NCBI RefSeq assembly: GCF_011492965.1
Contig: NZ_CP045121.1
Span: 2,976,001-3,040,000 of the forward strand
Source: Rubrobacter marinus
GTDB lineage: Bacteria; Actinomycetota; Rubrobacteria; Rubrobacterales; Rubrobacteraceae
DNA: 64,000 nt
Direction of reading: 5' to 3'
Part shown: one piece after another, positions 40,140 to 49,403 of the stretch
Numbering within the stretch: the stretch's first letter is position 1
Layout of the letters: every line of letters begins with the position of its first letter
The notes under the pieces: model-generated
Database searches by the model: none
What the model saw: the letters and a program-made list of their open reading frames with translations, nothing else
Told to the model about the DNA's origin: nothing
Position numbers and translations under genes: made by a program

Positions 40140-40493
40140 CTAGCTCCCCCGGTAGGTCGAGTAGGACCACGGCGAGACCAGGAGCGGCACGTGGTAGTGG
40201 GCCGAAGGGTCCGCGACGCCGAACCGGATCGGCACCAGATCCAGAAACGGCGGGTCTCCCACGCCCTCGTAGCCCGAGAAGTACTCGCCGGCGTGGAAGA
40301 CGATCTCGTAGAGACCGGGGGCGAACTCGCCCTCCGGCAGGATCGACCCATCCGTCCGCCCATCAGTGTTTGTTTCGACGGTTTTCAAGGACCGCCGCTC
40401 CCCGCCTTCGATGCGGAACAGCTCCAGCGTCATCCCGGCGGCGGGGCGCCCGCGCGCGGTGTCGAGGACGTGGGTGGTGAGGAAGCCGCTCAC
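40140..40493 (-). CDS. uraH: 5-hydroxyisourate hydrolase (transthyretin-like)
   Basis: A 117-residue homotetrameric hydrolase converting 5-hydroxyisourate to OHCU. N-terminal signature [18 protein letters not shown] (active-site His), middle TDGRTDGSI with conserved Arg, [16 protein letters not shown] and the diagnostic C-terminal YRGS. GTG start overlaps the stop of the uricase fusion gene, so the enzymes for successive steps are made in coupled fashion. Confidence 0.96.
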   Translation of the reverse strand: MSGFLTTHVLDTARGRPAAGMTLELFRIEGGERRSLKTVETNTDGRTDGSILPEGEFAPGLYEIVFHAGEYFSGYEGVGDPPFLDLVPIRFGVADPSAHYHVPLLVSPWSYSTYRGS

Positions 40494-41899
40494 CCTCGCC
40501 TCTCCACCCAGCCCTCGATCTGGCCGTACGGGTCCCTGGTGGCGTGGAAGATCTCGCCGCCGTTCTGGATCCCGAACCGCTCCAGGTCGTAGGGGATGTG
40601 GTGCACGTTGGGCAGCGAGTACCATATCCTCTCCACCTCCGGGAACGCCTCGAGCACCGCCTTGCCCATGCGGTAAAGGGTGTTCTGCGCCGAGGGGCTG
40701 TAGTGGTCGGTAAAGGTCGTCAGGGTCCGGTCCATGACGCCCCTCCACAGGCGATCGAAGTCCGCGTGCGCGGTGTTGTACTCCCACCTGGCGGTGACGA
40801 CCGTAGCGAGGATCCGATCGTCCGTCTCGGGGAGGGTGGTGAACCGTTCCCTGAAGAAACCCTCCCAGCCCGAGGCCGTCGTCTTGAGCACGTAGACGTC
40901 CCCGATCCCGGCCTCCACCCGCCTACCGCCCCCCTCGTCGCCCGACACCCTGGCCCTTCGCTCGCCGCGGCCCCGCACGAACGAATGCTCGTGGGGGCGG
41001 CCGTCCACCCCGATCCGGTCCCACAGGGACTGCGTGATCTCGACCCAGAGGCTCGTGACGGTCGGGCCGGCCTCCAGGAAGTGCTCGACCAGGACGAGGC
41101 CGAACTCCTCGATGCTCCCGGTGAGGTGGTCCTTCGCCAGCGCGTAGACCGTGTTGCGCATGGTGTCGGTGGCGAGCAGGCCGGTGTTGTCGCCCTCGAC
41201 GTAGGCGGCCTCGAAGTCGCCCTCCAGCGCGACGCGGACGTCCAGGTCCCAGATCTCGTGTCGCGCGGCGTCGCGCCTGACCTTGAACAGGCGGATCCCG
41301 GACTTCCCGTAGTTGTTCTGGCCCAGGGTGATCCCGCCCCCGGCCGTCTCCCGCGCGCCGCTCGTCTCGGCCATGGCCCTACCTCCCTCTCTCCTCGACG
41401 GCTCCCCCCCGGGCTCGACCAGGTCCCGCAGGCGCAGGGCCGCTATCTTGCCGATCTCCGCGAGCGCGGCCTCCGTCTCCTCGGCGCGGGAGCGCGCCAA
41501 CCGGGCCTCGGCGCCGGCCAGGATCGACTCCTTGGTGTGCTCCCTGACGGCGAAGATCATGGGGAAGCCGAACTTCTCGCGGTACTCGCGGTTGGCCCTC
41601 GCGAACGCCTCGTACTCCCCGGGGGTGAGCCGGTCGAGGCCCGCCGAGGCCTGCTCGCTCGCGGACTCACGCGTGAGCTCGCCGGCGATCGCCGCCCTCC
41701 CCGCGAGGTCCGGGTGCGCCCGGATGAGGGCCAGCCGCCGTTCGCCCGGGGCCTCGTACATCGCCTCCACGAACGCGCGGTGCAGATCCTCGAAGCGGCC
41801 GAACGGCCGCTTCCGCCACGCCCCGGCGGCGACCCACGGCGAGTGCTCGAAGACGGACCCGAAGGCCGCCCGAAACTCTCCCTCGTTCAAGTCGTTCAC
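40490..41899 (-). CDS. pucL: Bifunctional OHCU decarboxylase / urate oxidase (PucL type)
   Basis: A 469-residue fusion. Residues ~1-165 are OHCU decarboxylase ([52 protein letters not shown]). Residues ~185-469 are urate oxidase: [13 protein letters not shown] (catalytic Lys), [20 protein letters not shown] (Thr), [20 protein letters not shown] and [16 protein letters not shown] (His). It oxidises urate and, after UraH, decarboxylates OHCU to S-allantoin. Same order as Bacillus PucL. The start is uncertain: GTG 41899 is used, with AGGAGG about 15 bases upstream. Confidence 0.93.
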   Translation of the reverse strand: MNDLNEGEFRAAFGSVFEHSPWVAAGAWRKRPFGRFEDLHRAFVEAMYEAPGERRLALIRAHPDLAGRAAIAGELTRESASEQASAGLDRLTPGEYEAFARANREYREKFGFPMIFAVREHTKESILAGAEARLARSRAEETEAALAEIGKIAALRLRDLVEPGGEPSRREGGRAMAETSGARETAGGGITLGQNNYGKSGIRLFKVRRDAARHEIWDLDVRVALEGDFEAAYVEGDNTGLLATDTMRNTVYALAKDHLTGSIEEFGLVLVEHFLEAGPTVTSLWVEITQSLWDRIGVDGRPHEHSFVRGRGERRARVSGDEGGGRRVEAGIGDVYVLKTTASGWEGFFRERFTTLPETDDRILATVVTARWEYNTAHADFDRLWRGVMDRTLTTFTDHYSPSAQNTLYRMGKAVLEAFPEVERIWYSLPNVHHIPYDLERFGIQNGGEIFHATRDPYGQIEGWVERRG

Positions 41900-42094
41900 G
41901 ACCCGCAGGGGCAGCCTCCTGGCAGGCTCTCCCCCTTCGGTTCCGCACCTCGTCAACCCTCCCCCCCTACGGTCGCGGCGGGCTCCACGCCACGGGCGAC
42001 GCACGCCGACGACCTCCCGAGAGCCGCAGCCACCCCGGCGGCGAGCCCCGGTCACACAAGGCCCCGCGCTCCCCCCTCTCCTGTCCCACGGGTA

Positions 42095-42403
42095 TCACGG
42101 GGAGCCGCGCCTCCCGCCGGCCTCGCCGAACCTCCCCGACTCCTCCTGCGCCTCGACCCTGACCTCCACGGTCTTCGCGCCCGCGTCCAGGGCCGCCTCC
42201 GTAACCCTGCGCGCCGCGTCGAGCACCTCCTCGCGCCCGCCGGAGAGGACGACGGAGTCGGGGCCCGCCTCGTGCGCCGCGGGGCCCGCCTCCCCGGCGG
42301 CCCGCATCACCGCCTCGACCTGGGCCTGCGGGGGCTGCTCGGCTCGGGGAGACGGCGTAATCTTAAGCTCGGCGGTGAGCTCGTCGCGGTTGTGCCCGGG
42401 CAC
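42095..42403 (-). CDS. MTH1187/YkoF-like thiamine-binding family protein
   Basis: A 102-residue protein with a ferredoxin-like alpha/beta fold: TAELKITPSPRAEQPPQAQV, EAVMRAAGEAGPAAHEAGPD, SVVLSGGREEVLDAARRVTE, GAKTVEVRVEAQEE. This fits the MTH1187/YkoF (thiamine-binding) superfamily. Why it sits in a purine cluster is unclear. GTG start overlaps the xdhA stop (TAGTG). Confidence 0.65.
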   Translation of the reverse strand: MPGHNRDELTAELKITPSPRAEQPPQAQVEAVMRAAGEAGPAAHEAGPDSVVLSGGREEVLDAARRVTEAALDAGAKTVEVRVEAQEESGRFGEAGGRRGSP

Positions 42404-44811
42404 TACTGGTCCCGCCGCTCTTCCAGGCTGCCCAGGGTGCCGTAGCCCGCGCTCCCCGGTTGCGGGCGGCGCCGGGGCGGCCCGTCGGCGATGCCCACGA
42501 GCGCTTCGGGGCGGACGGGCATCCGCGGAAGCTCCCTCCCCGTGGCGTCGCGCAGGGCGGCGACCACGGCGGGCGGGGTGGAGATGTTCGGCGGCTCGCC
42601 CACCCCCCTGAGGCCGTAGGGCGCCCCCGGATCGGCGAGCTCCAGGATCTCCGTCCTCACCGGCGGCATGTCCAGGATCGTGGGGAGCAGGTAGTCCGTG
42701 AAGGAGGCGTTCAGAACCCGGCCGTCCCTCACCTGTATCTCCTCCAGGAGGGCGAGACCGAGCCCCTGGGCGGTGCCGCCCTCGATCTGGCCCTCCACCG
42801 CCTGCGGGTTCAGCGCCTTGCCGACGTCCTGCGCCGTCGCGAGCTCCACGACGCGCACGAGCCCAAGCTCGACGTCCACGTCCACGACCGCCCGGTGGGC
42901 CGAGAAAGCGTAGGTCACGTCCGCGTCCCCCTGCCCGTCCTCGTCGAGCGGGAACGTCTCCACGTGGCGGTGTACCACCGTCTCCTCGATGGGCTCCGCG
43001 CCCAGGATCTCGTCGAGGGCGACGACGAAGCGGCCGTCCGAGACGACGCTGCCGTTCTCCAGCGCCAGGCCCTCGGGGTCCTCGCCGTGCCTCTCCGCGA
43101 CGGTCTCGAAGAGGCGCCTCCGGATCGCCTCGCAGGCGAGCTTCACCGCGCCGCCGGTCATGTACGTCTGGCGCGAGGCCGAGGAGGAGCCGGAGGAGCC
43201 TACCCGCGTGTCGGCGGGCAGGACGGAGACCTTTTCGACGCCGAGCTCGGTGCGCGCGATCTGGGCCTCCACCGTGACGAGCCCCTGCCCGACCTCCGCC
43301 GCCGCCGTGTGGACCTCGACGAGCGGCCCGTCGTCCGTGACCGAGAGCCTGACCCTCGCCGTCGAGTAGTCGTCGAAGCCCTCCGAGAAGCCGACGTTCT
43401 TGAACCCGACGGCGTAGCCGACCCCGCGCACGACCCCCTCGCCGTGCGTCGTGTTGGAGACGCCGCCGGGCAGCTCGCGCAGGTCGCGCGTCCCCCCTCC
43501 CGGCCCCTCGGGGAGGGGCATCTCCCGCAGCTTTTCGAGAAGCTCCGCGACCGGGGCGGGGCCCTCGATCTTCTGCCCGGTCGGGAGCCTCGTGCCCTCC
43601 TTCATGGCGTTTCTGAGCCGCAGCTCGATCGGGTCCATCCCCAGCTTCTCGGCCAACTTGTCCATCTGCGACTCGTAGCCGAAGCAGGTCTGCACGGCCC
43701 CGAAGCCGCGCATCGCGCCGCAGGGCGGGTTGTTGGTGTAGGCGACGTAGGCGTCGAGGACGGCGTTCGGCACTCGGTAAGGGCCGCAGGCGAAGCGGGC
43801 CGCGTTCGCGACGACGGCGGTGGAGCTCGAGGCGTAGGCGCCGCCGTCGAGGACGAGGCTGGCCCTTACGTAGACGAGCTCCCCGCTCCGGGTCGCGCCG
43901 TGCTCGTAGCGCATCTTGCACGGGTGACGGTGGACGTGGCCGTAGAAGGACTCCTCGCGGTCGTACACGATCTTGACGGGCCGCTCGGTGTGCAGCGCGA
44001 GCATGCACGCGTGGACCTGCATCGAGAGGTCCTCCCTCCCGCCGAAGGCGCCCCCCACCCCCGAGAGCGTGAGCCTGACCATGTCGTGCGGGAGGCCCAG
44101 GGACTCGGCGAGCTGGTCCTGATCGACGTGCAGCCACTGCGTCGCGACGTAGAGGTCCACCCCTCCCCGCCCGTCCGGGACCGCGAGGCCGGACTCGGGG
44201 CCCAGGAAGGCCTGGTCCTGCATCCCGATCTCGTACTCGCCCCGGACCACGACCTCCGCCCGGGCCTCCGCCGCCTCGGCGTCGCCGTGTCTTATCCGGA
44301 CGTGCCGGAGGAGGTTGCCCGAGGGGTGGAGCTCCGGGGCGCCCTCCGCGAGCGCCTCCTCGGCGCTCGAGACGACGTCGAGGACCTCGTAATCGACCCG
44401 GATGCTCCCGAGGGCGCGCTTCGCGGTCTCGGGGTGGTCGGCGGCGACGAGCGCCACGGGCTCGCCCTGGTAGCGGACGCGGTCCCAGGCCAGGACGGGC
44501 TGGTCCGGGGTCTCCATGCCGTAGACCTTGCGGCCCGGCACGTCCTCGTGCGTGAGCACCGCGCGCACCCCGGGCATCGCCTCGGCCCGCGAGAGGTCCA
44601 TCGACCAGATCCTCGCGCTCGGGTGCGGGCTGCGCAGGGTGGCGCCCCAGAGCATCCCGTCGAGACGCATGTCCGACGAGAACTCGAACTCGCCCGTCAC
44701 CTTGGGGACGCCGTCGGGGCGGCGCACGCTCTCGCCGATCCCGCCCGGCGAGAACGTCGTGGGTCCGGGGCCGACGCGGGTCGGCGTCGGGGTAGTCTGT
44801 GCCCTCGTCAT
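42403..44811 (-). CDS. xdhA: Xanthine dehydrogenase, molybdenum-binding subunit
   Basis: An 802-residue molybdopterin subunit that hydroxylates hypoxanthine and xanthine. Landmarks: RPDGVPKVTGEFEFSSDM, LWGATLRSPHPSARI, VGGAFGGREDLSMQVHACML, NNPPCGAMRGFGAVQTCFGY (cofactor and substrate contacts), GGAVKLACEAIRRRL, and the catalytic-Glu region GLRGVGEPPNISTPPAVVAA. Length is normal for the separate subunit. ATG overlaps the preceding deaminase stop. Confidence 0.94.
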   Translation of the reverse strand: MTRAQTTPTPTRVGPGPTTFSPGGIGESVRRPDGVPKVTGEFEFSSDMRLDGMLWGATLRSPHPSARIWSMDLSRAEAMPGVRAVLTHEDVPGRKVYGMETPDQPVLAWDRVRYQGEPVALVAADHPETAKRALGSIRVDYEVLDVVSSAEEALAEGAPELHPSGNLLRHVRIRHGDAEAAEARAEVVVRGEYEIGMQDQAFLGPESGLAVPDGRGGVDLYVATQWLHVDQDQLAESLGLPHDMVRLTLSGVGGAFGGREDLSMQVHACMLALHTERPVKIVYDREESFYGHVHRHPCKMRYEHGATRSGELVYVRASLVLDGGAYASSSTAVVANAARFACGPYRVPNAVLDAYVAYTNNPPCGAMRGFGAVQTCFGYESQMDKLAEKLGMDPIELRLRNAMKEGTRLPTGQKIEGPAPVAELLEKLREMPLPEGPGGGTRDLRELPGGVSNTTHGEGVVRGVGYAVGFKNVGFSEGFDDYSTARVRLSVTDDGPLVEVHTAAAEVGQGLVTVEAQIARTELGVEKVSVLPADTRVGSSGSSSASRQTYMTGGAVKLACEAIRRRLFETVAERHGEDPEGLALENGSVVSDGRFVVALDEILGAEPIEETVVHRHVETFPLDEDGQGDADVTYAFSAHRAVVDVDVELGLVRVVELATAQDVGKALNPQAVEGQIEGGTAQGLGLALLEEIQVRDGRVLNASFTDYLLPTILDMPPVRTEILELADPGAPYGLRGVGEPPNISTPPAVVAALRDATGRELPRMPVRPEALVGIADGPPRRRPQPGSAGYGTLGSLEERRDQ

Positions 44812-46178
44812 CTGGTCGCCTCCGCTCTCTCCTTCAGCCTCCCGCTCGCACCCGCTAGCCCCCGCGCGATCTCCCGCTCGTCCGCGGTCCTCAGCTCCCC
44901 TCCCTCGACGACGGGGCGCCCGTTCACCAGGAGGAGCTCGACCGGGCGGGCCGGGCCGAGGACGAGGGCCGCTACCGGGTCCTCGATCCCCGCGCCCCCG
45001 AGGTCGTCGATGCGCCACAGGGCGACGTCGGCGAGCTTGCCGGGCTCCAGGGAGCCGATCTCGGCCTCCCGTCCCAGGCACCGCGCGCCGTGCATCGTCG
45101 CGAGCTCCAGCGCCCCGCGCGCGGTCATCGCCCGGGGCCCGCCCCTCAGGCGCGCCAGGAGCATCGCCTGGCGGACCTCCGGGCCGAGCGTGCCCGCCTC
45201 GTTGGAGGCCGCGCCGTCGACCCCGAGGCCCACGGGTGCGCCCGCGCCGACGAGCGCTGCGACGGGCGCTATCCCCGCCCCGAGCCTGCCGTTCGACGAG
45301 GGGCAGTGGGCCACGCCGGTCCCCGTCTCGCCGAAGCGGAGCACCTCGCGCTCGTCGAGGTGGACGCAGTGGGCGAGCCAGACGTCCTCGCCGAGCCAGC
45401 CCAGGTCCTCGAGGTACTCGACGGGGCGGACGCCGAACTTCTCGAGGCAGAACGCCTCCTCGTCCTCCGTCTCGGCGAGGTGGGTGTGCAGGCGGACGCC
45501 CCGCCGCCGCGCGAGCTCCGCCGACTCGGCCATAAGCTCGCGCGTCACCGAGAACGGCGAGCACGGGGCGAGGGCGACCCTCAGCATCGCGTCCGGCGAC
45601 CCGTCGTGGTAGCGGTCGATCGCGGCCTCGCTCGCCACCAGGATCTCGTCGCGCCCCTCGACGACCGAGTCGGGCGGCAGGCCGCCGCCGGACTTCCCTA
45701 GGTCCATCGAGCCGCGGGTGGGGTGGAAGCGCAGCCCGATCTCCCTCGCCGCCTCCACCTCGGCGGCGAGGAGGTCCCCGGCGCCGCGGGGGAAGACGTA
45801 GTGGTGGTCCATCGAGGTCGAGCAGCCGGAGCCCGCGAGCGCCGCGAGACCGGCTCGGGCGGCGGCGTGCTCGATGGGCTCGTCCACGAGCGCCCACACG
45901 GGATAAAGCTCGACCAGCCACTCGAAGAGCGTCGCCTCCTGAGCCATCCCGCGCGTCGCCCACTGGTACAGATGATGGTGGCAGTTGACGAGCCCCGGCG
46001 TGGCGAGGCATCCCCGGCCGTCGTGGCGCACCGTCTCCGGCCCCTCCGGCGCGGGCCCGCCGCCGACGGCGACGATGCGGTTCCCCTCGATCACCACGTG
46101 CCCGGTCTCGTACTCCGTCCCGGCGGCATCCACGGTCGCTATGGCGCAGCCCTCGATGACGATGCGCGAGGCGCTCAC
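44808..46178 (-). CDS. 8-oxoguanine deaminase-like amidohydrolase
   Basis: A 456-residue metal-dependent amidohydrolase. Motifs: GLVNCHHHLYQWATRGMAQE (first metal His pair), LHTHLAETEDEEAFCLEKFG, VWLAHCVHLDEREV, and GLGVDGAASNEAGTLGPEVR (catalytic Asp). This subgroup, found in xanthine-dehydrogenase operons, is assigned to 8-oxoguanine deaminase, which yields urate; guanine or hydroxyatrazine-type deamination is an alternative. GTG start follows CGGAGG and overlaps the xdhC stop. Confidence 0.85.
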   Translation of the reverse strand: MSASRIVIEGCAIATVDAAGTEYETGHVVIEGNRIVAVGGGPAPEGPETVRHDGRGCLATPGLVNCHHHLYQWATRGMAQEATLFEWLVELYPVWALVDEPIEHAAARAGLAALAGSGCSTSMDHHYVFPRGAGDLLAAEVEAAREIGLRFHPTRGSMDLGKSGGGLPPDSVVEGRDEILVASEAAIDRYHDGSPDAMLRVALAPCSPFSVTRELMAESAELARRRGVRLHTHLAETEDEEAFCLEKFGVRPVEYLEDLGWLGEDVWLAHCVHLDEREVLRFGETGTGVAHCPSSNGRLGAGIAPVAALVGAGAPVGLGVDGAASNEAGTLGPEVRQAMLLARLRGGPRAMTARGALELATMHGARCLGREAEIGSLEPGKLADVALWRIDDLGGAGIEDPVAALVLGPARPVELLLVNGRPVVEGGELRTADEREIARGLAGASGRLKERAEATR

Positions 46179-46642
46179 GGGGACATCCTCCGTGCCGCGA
46201 GGCGGACGGCGTCGAGGATCTTCTCGTAGCCCGTGCAGCGGCAGAGGTTGCCGGCGAGGGCCTCCCGAATCTCCGCGTCGGAAGGGCCGGGGTTCCTGCT
46301 CAGGAGGTCGTGGGTGGCGACGACGAAGCCGGGGGTGCAGAAGCCGCACTGTACCCCGCCGGTCTCCAGAAACGCCTCCTGGACCGGGTGGAGCCCCCCC
46401 TCCCCGGCGAGGCCCTCGACCGTCACGATCTCGCGCCCCTCGGCCTGCCCGGCGAGCACGAGGCAGGAGCAGACGATCACGCCGTCCATGTACACCGAGC
46501 ACGACCCGCACTCGCCCTGAAGACAGGCGTTCTTGGAGCCGGGCAGCCCGAGCCTCTCCCGCAAGACGTACAGGAGGCTCTCGCCCTCCCAAACGTTCTC
46601 CGCCTCCCGCTCCTCCCCGTTGACCACACAGGAAAGCCGCAT
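46175..46642 (-). CDS. xdhC: Xanthine dehydrogenase, 2Fe-2S subunit
   Basis: A 155-residue electron-transfer subunit with two [2Fe-2S] clusters. Plant-type cluster: NACLQGECGSCSVYMDGVIV-C; second cluster: GGVQCGFCTPGFVVATHDLL and NLCRCTGYEKILDAV. Full-length for the family. The ATG at 46642 overlaps the stop of the FAD subunit gene; a GTG one codon upstream is possible. Confidence 0.95.
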   Translation of the reverse strand: MRLSCVVNGEEREAENVWEGESLLYVLRERLGLPGSKNACLQGECGSCSVYMDGVIVCSCLVLAGQAEGREIVTVEGLAGEGGLHPVQEAFLETGGVQCGFCTPGFVVATHDLLSRNPGPSDAEIREALAGNLCRCTGYEKILDAVRLAARRMSP

Positions 46643-47514
46643 CACTCGCCCCCTCTCCGGTACTCGTCCCAGGCCCACCCCAGGGAGCGGCGCGCGAGCA
46701 CGCCGATCGCATGAACCCGGTACGCCGCGGTGCCGCGCACGTCGTCGATGGGCCGCGCCGCGGCCTGGACCATCTCCCCGAACCGCCTCAGGGCCGCGTC
46801 GCCGATGGGCCCGCGGGTCTCCCACAGGCCGCCCTCCTCCATCACGCCCTCGACGAACCGCTCGGCCTCCGGGGTACGGATCGGGGTCGGGCCGGCCGAG
46901 CCGATGCACGCCTCGACCCTCCCCCGCTCGGGGCACAGGGCGAGGCCGAAGGAGCAGACGGCGATCACCATCGCGTTGCGGGTGCCGACCTTGGCGTACT
47001 GCTGGGGCCCCGTGGCGCGGGGCATCCGGAAGGCGGAGATAAGCTCGTCCGGCCGGAGGGCGTTCCTCTTCGGGCCCGTCACGAACTCCGAGACGGGGAC
47101 GCGGCGGGTGCCGCCGGTGGACGAGAGCTCCACCTCGGCCTCCGAGGCGTAGAGGGGCGGGAGGCCGTCGCCGGCCGGGGAGGAGGTGCCGAGGTTGCCC
47201 CCGACCGTGCCCCGGTTGCGGATCTGGGGCGATCCGACGGTTCGGGAAGCCATCGCGAGGCCCGGCAACGCCTCGCCGAGCTCGGCGATGATGCGCTCGT
47301 AGGTGACGCCTGCGCCCACCCGAACGTGACCGTTCTCCCGTTCCCATTCGGCGAGCTCGGGGACCCGCGAGAGGTCGAGCACCGTCTCGGGACGTCCGCG
47401 GTCGAAGTTGATCTCGACCATCAGGTCGGTGCCGCCCGAGATGGGCACCGCCTCGGGATGTGCCGCCTTCGCCTCCAGAGCCTCGTGCAGGCTCGGAGGT
47501 CGGAGAAATTCCAC
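46642..47514 (-). CDS. xdhB: Xanthine dehydrogenase, FAD-binding subunit
   Basis: A 290-residue flavoprotein subunit. FAD contacts: PEAVPISGGTDLMVEINFDR near 21-40 and GSPQIRNRGTVGGNLGTSSP near 93-112; C-terminal CO-dehydrogenase-flavoprotein domain (VCSFGLALCPERGRVEACIG). GTG start. It is the first gene of the leftward purine operon, about 390 bp from the divergent aldo/keto reductase gene. Confidence 0.94.
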   Translation of the reverse strand: MEFLRPPSLHEALEAKAAHPEAVPISGGTDLMVEINFDRGRPETVLDLSRVPELAEWERENGHVRVGAGVTYERIIAELGEALPGLAMASRTVGSPQIRNRGTVGGNLGTSSPAGDGLPPLYASEAEVELSSTGGTRRVPVSEFVTGPKRNALRPDELISAFRMPRATGPQQYAKVGTRNAMVIAVCSFGLALCPERGRVEACIGSAGPTPIRTPEAERFVEGVMEEGGLWETRGPIGDAALRRFGEMVQAAARPIDDVRGTAAYRVHAIGVLARRSLGWAWDEYRRGGE

Positions 47515-47559
47515 CTACACGCCCCCTTCCATAGCTAACCCCACTATGTCGGGAGATCC

Positions 47560-47652
47560 GGCTAGGTGATCGCCCCCACGCGCCTTCTCCTTCTCCCCGG
47601 GAGGGAGTACCGGCCAGGTGATCGTGCGCGACGCGCCTTTTCCTTCTCCCCT
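47560..47652. repeat. Duplicated ~40-bp element upstream of the purine operon
   Basis: AGGTGATCG, about eight variable bases, then CGCGCCTT(C/T)TCCTTCTCCC occurs at about 47564 and again at about 47616, 52 bp apart (near five helical turns). Lying between xdhB and its divergent neighbour it is a plausible pair of regulator sites. The rest of 47515-47901 shows only an AT-rich TATAAA near 47850. Confidence 0.4.
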
Positions 47653-47901
47653 GCGTTCCTCGGTTCGGACCCACCGCTCCGAGTCGCGGGAGTATACGAG
47701 CCCCGTACCTTTTGCGTCAACGTCACGGGGGGCGCGTTACGAGGTCCACGCCGGCCCGCCGGGGAGACCCTCGCGCCCGAGCGGGAGACGGCGCCGCGCT
47801 CGCCGGCTCGGGCGTCCCTGTGGGGGTTACGGGATTGGGGAATTCGGCCGGGTGTATAAAAAGGGGCAAGAGAAGCGTAAGACCCAGAGAAGGAGCGAGC
47901 T

Positions 47902-48783
47902 TTGACGGAGAGAGGGACGGAACGGGGCGCGGCGGCGAGCGGGACCTTCGCCATCGGCGGGGATCTGACGGTCAACCGCCTCGGCTTCGGGGCGATGAGG
48001 ATCACGGGCAAGGGGATCTGGGGCGAGCCGGCGGACCCCGACGCGGCGCGGGCCGTCCTCAGGCGCGCGGTCGAGCTCGGCGTGAACCTCATAGACACGG
48101 CGGACTCCTACGGCCCCGAGGTCTCCGAGCGCCTCATAGGCGAGACGCTCGCCCCCTACCCCGACGGCGTGGTCGTCGCCACGAAGGCCGGGCTCGTGCG
48201 GCCGGGGCCGGGGCGGTGGGACCCGGACGGCCGCCCCGAGCACATCCGCGAGGCGATCGAGGGTAGCCTGCGGAGGCTCGGGCTGGAGAGCATCGACCTG
48301 TACCAGCTCCACCGCATCGACCCCAAGGTCCCCGCCGAGGATCAGGTAGGGACGATGGCCGAGCTTCGGGAGGAGGGCAAGGTGCGCCACGTCGGCCTCT
48401 CGGAGGTCGGGGTCGAGGAGATCGAGAAGGCGCGCCAGATCGTGCCGATCGCCACGGTGCAGAACCGCTACAACTTCTCCGACCGCGGCCACGAGGACGT
48501 CCTGGACTTCTGCGAGCGCGAGGGGATCGGCTTCATCCCCTGGTTCCCGCTGGCGGTGGGCGACCTGGCGCGCCCGGGGAGCCCCCTGGACGAGATCGCG
48601 TCGAGCCGCGGCGCCGCGCCGGGGCAGGTCGCGCTCGCCTGGCTGCTCCGCCGCTCCCCCGTCATGCTCCCCATCCCCGGCACCTCCTCCGTCGAGCACC
48701 TGGAGGAGAACGTCGCCGCGGCCTCCATCGAGCTCGCCGACGACGAGTTCGAGGAGCTGTCGAGGATGGGAGCGGCTTCGTAG
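47902..48783 (+). CDS. Aldo/keto reductase
   Basis: A 293-residue NADPH-dependent oxidoreductase of the AKR TIM-barrel family. Active-site residues: Asp and Tyr in [20 protein letters not shown], Lys in [12 protein letters not shown], His in [13 protein letters not shown]; cofactor binding in [20 protein letters not shown]. Substrate not predictable. TTG start after GAAGGAGCGAGCT. Confidence 0.92.
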   Translation: MTERGTERGAAASGTFAIGGDLTVNRLGFGAMRITGKGIWGEPADPDAARAVLRRAVELGVNLIDTADSYGPEVSERLIGETLAPYPDGVVVATKAGLVRPGPGRWDPDGRPEHIREAIEGSLRRLGLESIDLYQLHRIDPKVPAEDQVGTMAELREEGKVRHVGLSEVGVEEIEKARQIVPIATVQNRYNFSDRGHEDVLDFCEREGIGFIPWFPLAVGDLARPGSPLDEIASSRGAAPGQVALAWLLRRSPVMLPIPGTSSVEHLEENVAAASIELADDEFEELSRMGAAS

Positions 48784-48896
48784 CCGGCACCACGGCCCCG
48801 GCGGGGCGAATGGAGGCTCGCCGTCGCGGCGTCTACCCCGTTCGCCCCGCTCATCCGGGGCCCTGGCCGGGACGACACCAGGGAAGGAGAAGGAGC

Positions 48897-49403
48897 ATGA
48901 CGCAAGCACCCTTGCCGGCGGAGACGCGCATAGGCCACGTGCACCTCAGGGTCTCGGACCTCGACCGGGCCATCGGCTTTTATCGGGACCTCATGGGCTT
49001 CGAGCTCATCACGCGGCTCGGCGGGGAGGCCGCCTTCCTGTCGGCGGGCGGTTACCACCATCACATCGGCCTGAACACCTGGCAGAGCGAGGGCGGCGGC
49101 CCGCCCCCTCCGGGCTCGACGGGCCTGTATCACTTCGCCATAAACTACCCGACGCGCCGCGATCTGGCCGTCGCCCTCAAGCGACTGCTCGACGCGGGCG
49201 TCTCCATCGACGGCGCCTCGGACCACGTGACGCACGAGGCGATCTACCTGCACGACCCCGACCGCAACGGCATAGAGCTCGCCTGGGACCGAGACCCGAG
49301 CGAGTGGCCCCGCACCGAGGACGGCAGCCTTACCTTCGCGAGGCGCCGCCCGCTCGACTTCGACGGCCTGCTGGCGGAGCTCGAAACGCCGGTCTCTCCG
49401 TGA
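48897..49403 (+). CDS. VOC-family (glyoxalase/extradiol dioxygenase-like) protein
   Basis: A 168-residue protein of the vicinal-oxygen-chelate fold, close to CatE-type catechol 2,3-dioxygenase halves. Metal ligands fit GHVHLRVSDLDRAIGFYRDL (His), GLYHFAINYPTRRDL (His) and LHDPDRNGIELAWDRDP (Glu). ATG follows GGAGAAGGAGC. Its stop is overlapped by the next gene's GTG, so the pair is an operon. Substrate unknown. Confidence 0.85.
   Translation: MTQAPLPAETRIGHVHLRVSDLDRAIGFYRDLMGFELITRLGGEAAFLSAGGYHHHIGLNTWQSEGGGPPPPGSTGLYHFAINYPTRRDLAVALKRLLDAGVSIDGASDHVTHEAIYLHDPDRNGIELAWDRDPSEWPRTEDGSLTFARRRPLDFDGLLAELETPVSP

Noticed and set aside
42460..45612. 1050-codon open frame on the + strand
   Set aside because: It is antisense to xdhA and the deaminase gene, both with full catalytic motifs; the frame is Arg/Pro/Leu-rich and an effect of high GC third positions.
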